From assembly GCA_014381035.1 (NCBI GenBank), contig JACMIS010000161.1:1-6038 (forward strand): DNA of 6,038 nt, written 5' to 3'. This DNA is from Armatimonadota bacterium. Lineage in GTDB: Bacteria; Armatimonadota; Armatimonadia; Armatimonadales; Armatimonadaceae. Both the position numbers and the translations under genes were made by a program. A model generated the notes under the pieces. The model saw nothing but the letters and a program-made list of their open reading frames with translations, made no database searches and was not told the DNA's origin. Below, piece after piece: positions 1 through 5,919 of the stretch. Position 1 is the first letter of the stretch. Every line of letters starts with the position of its first letter.

Positions 1-453
1 CGCAAGGTGAACGGCGTTTACGCGATGATTTCGCGGCAGGACGGGGAGAACATCTACATCATGTTCAGCGAGCAACTCCACTTCTGGTACTCGAAGCAGG
101 TACTGCTTAAGCCGACCTATCCCTGGGAGTTCGTGCAACTGGGCAACTGCGGATCACCCATCGAAACCGACGCCGGATGGCTTCTTTTCACGCACGGCGT
201 GGGACCGATGCGGAAATACTGCATCGGGGCGGCACTACTCGATATAAATGACCCGACGAAAGTCATCGGGCGCACGAAAGAGCCGATCCTGACGCCGAAC
301 GCCAACGAACGCGAAGGCTACGTCCCGAACGTCGTGTACTCGTGCGGGGCGTTGGTGCATAACGGCACCGTGGTCTTGCCCTACGCCATGAGCGACTATG
401 CGAGCAGTTTCGCCCTCATCCCGCTGAATGAATTGCTGGCAAGCATGCAGTAA
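1..453 (+). CDS. GH130 family beta-mannoside phosphorylase/hydrolase, C-terminal part (5' end outside window)
   Basis: The reading frame is open from base 1 (Arg-Lys-Val-Asn-Gly...) to the TAA at 451-453, so this is the last 150 codons of a gene that begins upstream; the GTG at base 7 is internal. The protein shows hallmark blocks of glycoside hydrolase family 130: a GNCGSPIET block followed by [13 protein letters not shown], then [17 protein letters not shown], and the [14 protein letters not shown] block near the C-terminus. Family members phosphorolyse or hydrolyse beta-mannosidic linkages in the cytoplasm, for example beta-1,4-mannosyl-glucose or manno-oligosaccharides, and fold as a five-bladed propeller. 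The proton-donor Asp region lies in the missing N-terminal half, so phosphorylase and hydrolase cannot be separated and the substrate is not assignable. The fragment ends shortly after the [16 protein letters not shown] block, as usual for the family. Nothing downstream in the window is sugar-related, so it may be the last gene of an upstream unit. Family call is firm; specificity is not. Confidence 0.9.
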   Translation, partial: RKVNGVYAMISRQDGENIYIMFSEQLHFWYSKQVLLKPTYPWEFVQLGNCGSPIETDAGWLLFTHGVGPMRKYCIGAALLDINDPTKVIGRTKEPILTPNANEREGYVPNVVYSCGALVHNGTVVLPYAMSDYASSFALIPLNELLASMQ

Positions 454-455
454 CT

Positions 456-477
456 TACGGGGGTGTCCACCCCCGTA
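456..477 (+). terminator. Perfect 10-bp hairpin just after the GH130 gene, no U-tract
   Basis: TACGGGGGTG (456-465) and CACCCCCGTA (468-477) are exact inverted complements separated by TC. In RNA the innermost G-C pair probably opens to give a four-base loop. The hairpin starts 2 bases after the GH130 stop codon, where an intrinsic terminator is expected, but the following bases (TAATTGCCGG) contain no run of T. It could be a U-tract-free terminator, an mRNA 3'-end stabiliser, or a protein-binding palindrome. A TATAAT (476-481) overlaps its right edge. Confidence 0.6.
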
Positions 478-541
478 TAATTGCCGGTTCATCGCTGACC
501 TTCCTTATATCCGCTTGCATAAAAACGCCGTTTCCTCTTCG

Positions 542-570
542 TTGAAAGCCGCTCCCGTGTCGGATACTAT
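542..570 (+). promoter_or_regulatory. Candidate promoter of pdxS
   Basis: TTGAAA (542-547, 5 of 6 to the sigma-70 -35 consensus) is followed after 17 bases by TACTAT (565-570, 4 of 6 to the -10 consensus). A start near 577 would give a leader of roughly 35 bases before the pdxS ATG at 611. A competing candidate is the perfect TATAAT at 476-481, which has no good -35 and overlaps the hairpin at 456-477. The gene-free stretch 454-610 holds nothing else I can name; no known riboswitch is recognisable. Confidence 0.4.
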
Positions 571-610
571 AAATGTCTGCAATACATTTGTTTTAGAAAG
601 TTTTACGAAG

Positions 611-1558
611 ATGACAAATAACGGATCAGTGACTTTGGAAATGCCCGCGAATATCCATACAAGTGCCAACGGAACACCGCAAAAGTCTACCTGGCGCAAT
701 AAAACCGGACTCGCGGAAATGCTCAAAGGCGGCGTTATTATGGACGTTGTAAATGTCGAGCAGGCGCGAATCGCTGAGGAGGCGGGGGCGGTCGCAGTCA
801 TGGCACTGGAACGTGTTCCGGCAGATATTCGCAAGGATGGCGGCGTGGCACGGATGAGCGACCCGCGCATGATCCGTGAGATCATGGATGCCGTTACGAT
901 CCCGGTTATGGCGAAGTGTCGTATCGGGCACATTGTCGAAGCGCGAATCCTGGAAGCGATGGGCGTTGACTTCATTGACGAATCCGAAGTATTGACACCT
1001 GCCGACGAAGCATTCCACCTTGACAAATTACAATATAAAGTACCGTTCGTGAACGGCTGTAAAGACATTGGCGAGGCGTTGCGACGCATCGGCGAGGGTG
1101 CATCCCTTATCCGAACCAAAGGCGAAGCGGGTACCGGAAACGTCGTCGAGGCAGTGCGCCACATGCGTGCGCTGATGGGCGGCATCCGGAAGATTCGTAA
1201 CATGGACGAAGCCGAACTGATGACAGAAGCGAAAAACCTGCAAGCTCCCTACGAGTTGGTGCGCTATGTCGCGGAAAATGGCAAACTACCGGTGCCGAAC
1301 TTCTCGGCGGGCGGCGTCGCTACCCCGGCGGACGCCGCACTGATGATGCAACTCGGCGCGGAAACCGTGTTCGTCGGGTCCGGCATCTTCAAGTCGGGTG
1401 ATCCGGCAGAGCGGGCGAAGCGCATGGTGGACGCCGTGACGTTCTACAACGATTTCGACCGCCTGATCACGATCTCGGAAAACCTCGGCGAAGCGATGGT
1501 CGGCATCGACATCCGCCAGTTGGACGACAAGGACAAGATGGCGAATCGCGGCTGGTAA
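611..1558 (+). CDS. pdxS: Pyridoxal 5'-phosphate synthase subunit PdxS
   Basis: PdxS is the synthase subunit of the DXP-independent PLP pathway. It condenses ribose 5-phosphate, glyceraldehyde 3-phosphate and ammonia supplied by PdxT, in a cytoplasmic complex of a PdxS dodecamer with PdxT. With the ATG at 611 the protein has 315 residues and is a (beta/alpha)8 barrel. The expected catalytic residues are present: Asp45 in VIMDV, Lys102 in VMAKCRIGH and Lys170 in [11 protein letters not shown]. They correspond to Asp24, Lys81 and Lys149 of the Bacillus/Geobacillus enzymes, a constant offset of 21. The C-terminus ends in the typical NRGW. The frame is open back to 428, but that part overlaps the GH130 gene and is not PdxS-like, so it is excluded. 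The start at 611 leaves about 20 extra N-terminal residues; the ATG at 641 is an alternative and would remove half of them. The ribosome-binding site is weak (AGAAAG at 595-600). A 30-base gap separates it from the next gene. Confidence 0.97.
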   Translation: MTNNGSVTLEMPANIHTSANGTPQKSTWRNKTGLAEMLKGGVIMDVVNVEQARIAEEAGAVAVMALERVPADIRKDGGVARMSDPRMIREIMDAVTIPVMAKCRIGHIVEARILEAMGVDFIDESEVLTPADEAFHLDKLQYKVPFVNGCKDIGEALRRIGEGASLIRTKGEAGTGNVVEAVRHMRALMGGIRKIRNMDEAELMTEAKNLQAPYELVRYVAENGKLPVPNFSAGGVATPADAALMMQLGAETVFVGSGIFKSGDPAERAKRMVDAVTFYNDFDRLITISENLGEAMVGIDIRQLDDKDKMANRGW

Positions 1559-1588
1559 ATCGCCTCGCCGTCGATTGCGAACCTAACT

Positions 1589-2179
1589 ATGTCCTCTTTT
1601 TCGTCCCAGCAACCGTTGTACTTTCGTAAGACGCAACCGGCTCCGGTCTACGTCCCTTCCCCGCATGAAATCATCGGGGATGGGGGTCCGGTCATTGTGT
1701 TGCAGGCCACGGCGGCGGCACGATGGCAAGGTGCGATGGATTTCGACAATTCGCTCATGGAGGGCGTCGCGGTCGAAACCGATTACGACGTCATTTGTGC
1801 GGCGGAGAGCGTTCTGCTTCACCGGTATGACCGTGACATGCTGGTTGTGGACGCCTCGGGTAGCACTCAAGGTGCCATGTACCAGTTGTCGGACGGGACA
1901 ATTCTCGTATCGGAAGGCGTGATGGATGCGGTGTCCGATTGGGAAACGATCCGTGCTTCAGCACCAGCGGAATATTTCACGTTTTATATCCATGATGAGT
2001 TCTTGCGCCTCATTGCCGGTGCGGACGCAGGGGATGGGGCAGGGTTTCCCTATGTGCCGCCGCGCAGAGTCGATCTTTTCGTGACGCCAGGAATGTGGAA
2101 ATGTGATGTGTTTGATGTGGACAACGGCTGCATTTTACATTTGACGCCACCGGAAATGGTCATGCTGCCAAACCTATGA
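1589..2179 (+). CDS. Imm21-like (immunity protein 21 family) protein between pdxS and pdxT
   Basis: This is a 196-residue soluble protein with no signal peptide or membrane segment. I judge it Imm21-like from pattern alone: a short Pro-rich N-terminus, then IGDGGPVIVLQ (29-39) resembling the family's 'GGPLLLLP' opening, ARWQG (44-48), TDYDVICA (64-71) resembling 'TDYDRAC', a strand carrying LVVD (85-88), MYQLSDGTILVSE (97-109) resembling the 'W.PL..GGLLVRW' block, and a late VDLFVTPGMWKCDVF (161-175) resembling the '..v.pG.Y.v' strand. Imm21 proteins are annotated as immunity proteins of polymorphic toxin systems, but many occur without a toxin and their true role is often unknown. No toxin is visible here. 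The gene lies 30 bases after pdxS and 37 bases before pdxT, on the same strand, and has no clear Shine-Dalgarno before its ATG. It is probably co-transcribed with pdxS. That this is a real gene is well supported by position and an uninterrupted frame; the family call is moderate and the function unknown. Confidence 0.75.
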   Translation: MSSFSSQQPLYFRKTQPAPVYVPSPHEIIGDGGPVIVLQATAAARWQGAMDFDNSLMEGVAVETDYDVICAAESVLLHRYDRDMLVVDASGSTQGAMYQLSDGTILVSEGVMDAVSDWETIRASAPAEYFTFYIHDEFLRLIAGADAGDGAGFPYVPPRRVDLFVTPGMWKCDVFDVDNGCILHLTPPEMVMLPNL

Positions 2180-2180
2180 C

Positions 2181-2209
2181 TTCGACGATTCTTGGTAGCA
2201 CGATATAAT
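2181..2209 (+). promoter_or_regulatory. Candidate leaderless promoter of pdxT
   Basis: A perfect TATAAT lies at 2204-2209 and ends 7 bases before the ATG at 2217. Transcription would therefore start at or next to the A of the start codon, as in leaderless genes. The -35 region (TTCGAC at 2181-2186, 17-base spacer) is poor. A GGAGG at 2212-2216 abuts the ATG directly and is too close to act as a normal ribosome-binding site for 2217, and too far (18 bases) for 2235. Confidence 0.5.
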
Positions 2210-2216
2210 GCGGAGG

Positions 2217-2855
2217 ATGCAAAATCACAAGCCGATGCCACGAATTGGTGTGCTCGCGCTTCAGGGCGGTTATGATGTTCATGTCGCCTCGACGCGGGCG
2301 GCGGGCGGCGATGCTGTCGAGGTCCGTACTCCCGAAGAAGTCGTTGCTTGCGATGGATTGATACTCCCCGGCGGCGAGAGTACCACCATCGGGCGGCTGA
2401 TGAACCGGTTCGGGTTGGACGAGGCGATTCAAGAAGCGTATAACGCAGGTAAACCGATCTACGGCACCTGCGCCGGGATGATACTACTGGCGAAGCGGAT
2501 TGATGGTGGTGAGAAGCGCGGCGGACAGCTCACCCTCGGTCTGATGAATATTTCCGTGGTGCGCAACGCGTTCGGGCGGCAAACCGAATCGTTCGAGACC
2601 GATCTGGCCGTGCCAGACTATGTGGCGGATGGGGAGCCGGTGCGTGGAGTGTTTATCCGGGCACCGTATATCGCCGATGCGGGCGCGGATGTTCATATTC
2701 TGGCGCGATTCGAGGACCGGGCGGTTTTGGCGCAAGAGGGAAACCTGCTCGCGTCGGCGTTCCATCCGGAGTTGACAAACGACATCCGGCTACATCAGTA
2801 TTTCGTCCGTATGGTGGTGAATCAAAAGGATAACGGGACAGGCTCGAATGGGTAA
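2217..2855 (+). CDS. pdxT: Pyridoxal 5'-phosphate synthase glutaminase subunit PdxT
   Basis: PdxT is the class I glutamine amidotransferase partner of PdxS. It hydrolyses glutamine and channels ammonia into the PdxS barrel. The protein has 212 residues from the ATG at 2217, slightly longer than the usual 190-200. Visible motifs are IGVLALQGG at the N-terminus (10-18), LILPGGESTTIGRL (48-61; the oxyanion region), the nucleophile Cys85 in YGTCAGM, and His183 and Glu185 of the catalytic triad in SAFHPEL. The short polar C-terminal tail (NQKDNGTGSNG) is extra. In-frame ATGs at 2208, 2217 and 2235 compete. 2217 is preferred because it sits 7 bases after a TATAAT, fitting a leaderless mRNA; 2208 falls inside that -10 box; 2235 would give the most typical PdxT N-terminus (MPRIGVLALQ). 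pdxT normally follows pdxS directly, but here the Imm21-like gene lies between them. The next gene starts 6 bases after the stop. Confidence 0.96.
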   Translation: MQNHKPMPRIGVLALQGGYDVHVASTRAAGGDAVEVRTPEEVVACDGLILPGGESTTIGRLMNRFGLDEAIQEAYNAGKPIYGTCAGMILLAKRIDGGEKRGGQLTLGLMNISVVRNAFGRQTESFETDLAVPDYVADGEPVRGVFIRAPYIADAGADVHILARFEDRAVLAQEGNLLASAFHPELTNDIRLHQYFVRMVVNQKDNGTGSNG

Positions 2856-2861
2856 CTACTC

Positions 2862-4082
2862 GTGATAAAGCGTTGGCTGTTGATTGGTGCGGGAATCGCC
2901 GCCGGTCTGGGTGTTCTAGTGCGGGTGATCACGTCCCCTGCCGTGGCAACACCCCCCAAACCGTTCCCCTCCCCGGTCATTGCACCGAAATTTGCCACCG
3001 GCGCGAACCGGTGGCGGGTCGCGTGGACAGTCCCCACCCCGGACGTCTCCGACGTTTCGCTGTCAACGGATGGTCAGAACGTCGCATGGACCGACAGTAA
3101 AGGCTGTGTGCGGCGGCTCCGGAGCGATTCCGGCCGCATGCTCTGGCGCACCGCGCCGCTTTCCGGGGTCAATCACGTGGTCGCCGCGCCGGATGGCTCG
3201 GTGGCGGCTTACTCACGGTTAAACCCCGATAGAAACTCGGTCGTCCTTCTCCATCCGCTACATGGCGAACTGAAATCCCGGATTTTTGCCGGGGACGGTG
3301 CGGTTTGGAGCGCGGCGTTCGATATGAACAGCGTTGCGTTCATCGGGACGGGTGGAAGGATGGTCTACGAAGTCCGGAACCCTTCGCGAGAAAAATCGCC
3401 CGTGCTGACGGACGGAGTGCCCGAATCGCTCGTAGTCGCGTCGGACGCTTCCCGAATCGCTCTCGGAACATGGTCTCGCGCGGGAGTACTCAGTTGCTCA
3501 CTCGCGGGTAAGCAACCGTGCTGGCGGCGCGTGGAACCCGACGCGGACCGAGCCTGCCGTGTGGCGGTGTCTGCGGATGGTTCAAGAGTTCTGGTACTTT
3601 CCATTCGCGGCGCGAACGAAACCGAAGGTATGGTTCGCGTTCACGATGGCAAAACCGGAGCCTTGCTTTGGGAGGTGCGTCTACCGGAAGGGGCGTCACA
3701 ACCGACCGCGCTCCTTTCCGCAAGCGGAGAGTATGTCGCTGTCACCTATCGGCGGAGTGCGGCTGTGGCGAACTCGGACGACTGGCGACTCGCCTATTTC
3801 GACGCCGAGGGGAACCGACTTTTCTCCGATAAGGGCAGTGCCTTGTTCAGACCGATCATTGCCGCCGTCGCCGCCGATGGTGCCACGATCACGGTGCGCA
3901 ATGCCGACGACACGCTGTTCACGCTGGATCGGAGGGGCAACTTCGTTGCCAAAATGCGCCTTTCGGATGAAAAAACGCTGAAGCCGTTTGTCATCAAGGA
4001 TATTTCGTCGTCGCTCGACGGACGCACCCTGCTTCTGGAACGCCGCGACGGTCAACTGACGCTACTTCGCAACGGCGCATAG
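2862..4082 (+). CDS. Membrane-anchored or secreted PQQ/WD40-like beta-propeller protein
   Basis: This 406-residue protein starts at GTG 2862, 6 bases after the pdxT stop, so it is probably translated from the same or an overlapping transcript. Residues 1-4 are basic (MIKR) and 5-24 form a hydrophobic segment rich in Gly, Ala, Leu and Val. No lipobox Cys is visible, so it is either an uncleaved anchor or a signal peptide. A Pro-rich linker (about 30-44) leads into repeated propeller-like blades: VSLSTDGQNVAWTD then RMLWRTAPL (65-100), VVAAPDGSVAAYS (106-118), LVVASDASRIALGTW (190-204), VAVSADGSRVLVLS then VRVHDGKTGALLWEVRL (234-274), LLSASGEYVAVTY (284-296), YFDAEGNRLF (312-321), and ISSSLDGRTLLLER (381-394). 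The 'DG..va' and 'd..tG..lW' pattern is that of PQQ-like or WD40 propellers, which serve as binding scaffolds outside the membrane. No catalytic residues or ligand can be named. The domain class is well supported and the role is unknown. Confidence 0.85.
   Translation: MIKRWLLIGAGIAAGLGVLVRVITSPAVATPPKPFPSPVIAPKFATGANRWRVAWTVPTPDVSDVSLSTDGQNVAWTDSKGCVRRLRSDSGRMLWRTAPLSGVNHVVAAPDGSVAAYSRLNPDRNSVVLLHPLHGELKSRIFAGDGAVWSAAFDMNSVAFIGTGGRMVYEVRNPSREKSPVLTDGVPESLVVASDASRIALGTWSRAGVLSCSLAGKQPCWRRVEPDADRACRVAVSADGSRVLVLSIRGANETEGMVRVHDGKTGALLWEVRLPEGASQPTALLSASGEYVAVTYRRSAAVANSDDWRLAYFDAEGNRLFSDKGSALFRPIIAAVAADGATITVRNADDTLFTLDRRGNFVAKMRLSDEKTLKPFVIKDISSSLDGRTLLLERRDGQLTLLRNGA
2994..3015. repeat. 8-bp GC-rich inverted repeat inside the propeller gene
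   Basis: GCCACCGG (2994-3001) and CCGGTGGC (3008-3015) are exact inverted complements around the six bases CGCGAA. It lies in the codons joining the Pro-rich linker to the propeller domain. In mRNA it would form a stable hairpin. It may be only a by-product of GC-rich codons; no function is assigned. Confidence 0.4.
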
Positions 4083-4093
4083 CGCGGTAAAAT
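4066..4093 (+). promoter_or_regulatory. Candidate leaderless promoter of the LuxE-like gene
   Basis: TAAAAT (4088-4093, 5 of 6 to TATAAT) ends 6 bases before the ATG at 4100, so transcription would begin at the start codon. TTCGCA (4066-4071) sits 16 bases upstream as a possible -35 (4 of 6). It overlaps the end of the propeller gene, whose stop is at 4080-4082. No Shine-Dalgarno precedes the ATG (CGAGAC), which supports a leaderless reading. Confidence 0.5.
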
Positions 4094-4099
4094 CGAGAC

Positions 4100-5212
4100 A
4101 TGGAATCCGCCGAATCGCTCGCGACCGCTTTGTCCGCACATATCGCAAGTTTCAATGACACCGACTTCGAGCCGCTTGCCTTACACGTTTTTGCCTATCA
4201 ATATGCCAACAACAAGCCGTACCGAATGTTCTGCGACGGGCGCAAAGCAACGCCCGATACGGTAACGCGCTGGCAAGACATTCCCGCCGCCCCCGCCGCC
4301 GCGTTCAAGCGTTTCGCACTGACCTGTACCGACCCGGCACTCTGTATCCCGGAAAATGGCGGTCGGACGTTTCATTCTTCAGGGACGACGGGGAGCGAAA
4401 CCAGCAAGCACTACATGGACGCCCCCGCCTTGCAGTTGTACCTGCACTCGTTACACGCCTCGTATCGGCATTTCATCATGGCTGGAGATAGTTTGGGCGA
4501 TTCCACCCCGATCTACGCTCTGATGCCAGCATCCGAGGAGGCTCCGCATTCCTCGCTGTCGTTTATGGCGAACCATCTCACCCGGCATCATTGCGGGAAC
4601 TTCATCTGGGGTGAAACGTGGCGTGAAGAGTTTGTTCGCGCTTTTCACGGCGGTTCGGATGTTACGTGCGTTTTGTTCGGGACCGCGTTTGCGTGGGTCC
4701 AACTTCTCGATCATATGTCAGAGAACGGCATCACAATCACACTCCCCTCTGGTAGCCGGATCGTCGAGACGGGCGGGTTCAAAGGTCGCTCCCGAGAGGT
4801 GGAGCGGGAGGATCTGTACCGAATGTTCACCGAGCGGTTCGGGGTTCCGGCGACGCACTGCCTCGCGGAATACGGCATGAGCGAGATGGCATCACAGTTT
4901 TACGACACGACTTACCGGGACCATATTCTCGGGATCGCACGGGAACCGCGAAAGATGGGACTGCCACACCTCGTCCGCACCCGCGTTATTGACCCGGTCA
5001 CGGGCGATGAAGCGGAACGCGGCCAACCCGGCGTTCTCGCGCATTATGACGTCGCCAATCTTAATTCCTGCCTCGCCATTCAGACCGAGGATTGGGGGTA
5101 TGCCCACCCGGACGGCGACGGTTTCGTTCTTCTGGGACGCGCACCCGGAGCCGCGTTACGCGGTTGCTCCCTCACCGCCGAGGAGTTCGCGATGCGGCAG
5201 GCGATTCGTTAA
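4100..5212 (+). CDS. LuxE-family acyl-protein synthetase (ANL-superfamily adenylating enzyme)
   Basis: This 370-residue protein is close in length to luminescence LuxE. LuxE activates a carboxylic acid with ATP to an acyl-adenylate and transfers the acyl group to a Cys on the protein. The sequence shows the nucleotide-binding FHSSGTTGSETSKH (91-104), the second motif VETGGFKGRSREVERE (222-237), the adenine-binding EYGMSEMASQFYD (257-269), and the late acidic TEDWGY (329-334). Near the C-terminus it has LLGRAPGAALRGCSL (344-358). Cys356 of RGCSL lies where LuxE carries the Cys that becomes acylated, so the transfer chemistry is plausible. The large C-terminal domain of ordinary acyl-CoA synthetases is absent, as in LuxE. 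No LuxC, LuxD or luciferase genes are in the window. Orphan LuxE homologues are common outside luminous bacteria and are usually of unknown substrate. The start at 4100 fits the promoter and there is no competing upstream start. Its TAA overlaps the stop of the convergent gene. Confidence 0.88.
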   Translation: MESAESLATALSAHIASFNDTDFEPLALHVFAYQYANNKPYRMFCDGRKATPDTVTRWQDIPAAPAAAFKRFALTCTDPALCIPENGGRTFHSSGTTGSETSKHYMDAPALQLYLHSLHASYRHFIMAGDSLGDSTPIYALMPASEEAPHSSLSFMANHLTRHHCGNFIWGETWREEFVRAFHGGSDVTCVLFGTAFAWVQLLDHMSENGITITLPSGSRIVETGGFKGRSREVEREDLYRMFTERFGVPATHCLAEYGMSEMASQFYDTTYRDHILGIAREPRKMGLPHLVRTRVIDPVTGDEAERGQPGVLAHYDVANLNSCLAIQTEDWGYAHPDGDGFVLLGRAPGAALRGCSLTAEEFAMRQAIR

Positions 5213-5802
5213 CGGGTGTCGGGCGCACCGGCGTACATGACATCGGTTCGGAGGACATATTTCCGCCCTGCCGTTACCGGTGCTCCTTCGTGCCAGAGTT
5301 CGTGCGTGAAAAACAGCGCGGAACCGACAGCGGGCGTGATGCGGATTTCCGGGCGGAGCGATTTGCCTCTTGAGAAACCCCAGTCGCCGAACACCGTTTC
5401 GCCCCCCGCACAACCCCCGTTCAAATAAAAGAGCAGGGTCACGCGGCTGACTTCTCCTGTCGGCAGATAGACGCGCCCGTCGAGGTGCCGTTTGAACTGT
5501 TGCCCGGACTCGTACCGATAAAAGCGGAACCGAGGGTTCAGGCGGGTCGCCGGGAATCCGTCTATTTCGACGGGAGCGAACGGCTTCATCCGTTGCCACA
5601 GCTCGGTGGCCAGAGCATCATCGTCCACGGTGGCACGGTCGTTGTTGCGCAGATCGGTCCGCATCTGCTCCCCGGATCGAAGCGCGACTGTTGCCGCTTC
5701 GAACCCGGTGGCTTCACCGTGTCCGATAAATTCCGTGCATTCCGCGTGCGTGAGAGCATCTGTAACTACCCAGATATCCGGGTCATAGCGATGTACTGTC
5801 AT
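5209..5802 (-). CDS. 2-oxoglutarate/Fe(II)-dependent oxygenase, prolyl 4-hydroxylase type
   Basis: This 197-residue cytoplasmic protein belongs to the cupin-fold oxygenases that couple oxidative decarboxylation of 2-oxoglutarate to hydroxylation of a substrate. The iron ligands of the HxD...H triad are visible: His106 and Asp108 in QQFKRHLDGRV, and His171 in LWHEGAPV. The block GRKYVLRTDVMYAG (179-192) supplies the basic residue (Lys181) expected to bind the 2-oxoglutarate carboxylate. Additional family marks are RLNPRFRFYRYESG (87-100) and FYLNGGCAGGETVFGDW (125-141). The substrate could be a peptidyl proline, another protein side chain or a small molecule; sequence does not decide. The ATG at 5802-5800 is preceded by GGGGAGGG with an 8-base gap, a strong ribosome-binding site that fixes the start. 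A divergent regulatory region lies upstream. The gene runs head-on into the LuxE-like gene and shares 4 bases with it (5209-5212). Confidence 0.93.
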   Translation of the reverse strand: MTVHRYDPDIWVVTDALTHAECTEFIGHGEATGFEAATVALRSGEQMRTDLRNNDRATVDDDALATELWQRMKPFAPVEIDGFPATRLNPRFRFYRYESGQQFKRHLDGRVYLPTGEVSRVTLLFYLNGGCAGGETVFGDWGFSRGKSLRPEIRITPAVGSALFFTHELWHEGAPVTAGRKYVLRTDVMYAGAPDTR

Positions 5803-5851
5803 ATCGAATCCCTCCCCACTTATTGTACAATAAACATAAACCGGATAGCAA
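5803..5851 (-). promoter_or_regulatory. Promoter and ribosome-binding site of the oxygenase gene
   Basis: Read on the minus strand: TTGCTA (5851-5846, 4 of 6 to -35), an 18-base spacer, then TACAAT (5827-5822, 5 of 6 to -10). Transcription would start near 5815, at the G-rich ribosome-binding site itself (GGAGG at 5815-5811), which is 8 bases before the ATG. The implied leader is only about 13 bases, so the binding site would lie at the extreme 5' end of the mRNA. Confidence 0.5.
5820..5833. promoter_or_regulatory. 14-bp perfect palindrome over the oxygenase -10 box (candidate operator)
   Basis: TTATTGTACAATAA (5820-5833) reads the same on both strands; the flanking bases (C at 5819, A at 5834) break the symmetry. 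It contains TACAAT on the minus strand (5827-5822) and on the plus strand (5826-5831). It is therefore either a dimeric-repressor operator covering the -10 element or a symmetric -10 that can fire in both directions. No good -35 exists for the plus orientation. No regulator gene is in the window. Confidence 0.5.
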
Positions 5852-5881
5852 CCGTTGGTTTCACCAGCGATAGTTGCGGGG

Positions 5882-5918
5882 TAAACGATTCCTCAGAATG
5901 TAGAAGGAGAATCGTTTA
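5882..5918 (+). promoter_or_regulatory. 10-bp inverted repeat bracketing the ribosome-binding site of the rightward gene
   Basis: TAAACGATTC (5882-5891) and GAATCGTTTA (5909-5918) are exact inverted complements with a 17-base spacer. The Shine-Dalgarno AAGGAGA (5904-5910) begins in the loop and its last two bases fall in the right arm; the TTG start at 5920 follows the stem by one base. In RNA this hairpin could hide or expose the ribosome-binding site; as DNA it could be an operator half-site pair. The arms are AT-rich, so the hairpin would be only moderately stable. Confidence 0.55.
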
Positions 5919-5919
5919 A

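Noticed and set aside
573..596. Seven-codon upstream ORF in the pdxS leader
   Set aside because: It has no ribosome-binding site and the preferred promoter would start transcription at or after it; an ORF this short is expected by chance.
428..610. In-frame upstream extension of pdxS to an ATG at 428
   Set aside because: It overlaps the end of the GH130 gene in another frame, crosses the hairpin and promoter-like region, and its 61 residues have no PdxS character.
505..1203. 232-codon open frame on the minus strand opposite pdxS
   Set aside because: It is antisense to a clearly recognised gene, low-complexity (Ser, Thr, Arg rich), and resembles no protein family.
2208..2216. ATG at 2208 as the pdxT start
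   Set aside because: It lies inside the TATAAT box and would add three residues with no ribosome-binding site.
3518..3981. Overlapping + and - frames of 77-140 codons within the propeller gene
   Set aside because: The propeller frame is continuous with regular blade motifs through this stretch; the other frames are Arg-rich shadows of GC-rich codons, and no frameshift is indicated.
5485..5919. 144-codon + strand frame opposite the oxygenase
   Set aside because: It is antisense to the oxygenase with intact iron-binding motifs and runs through the regulatory region; its sequence has no family character.
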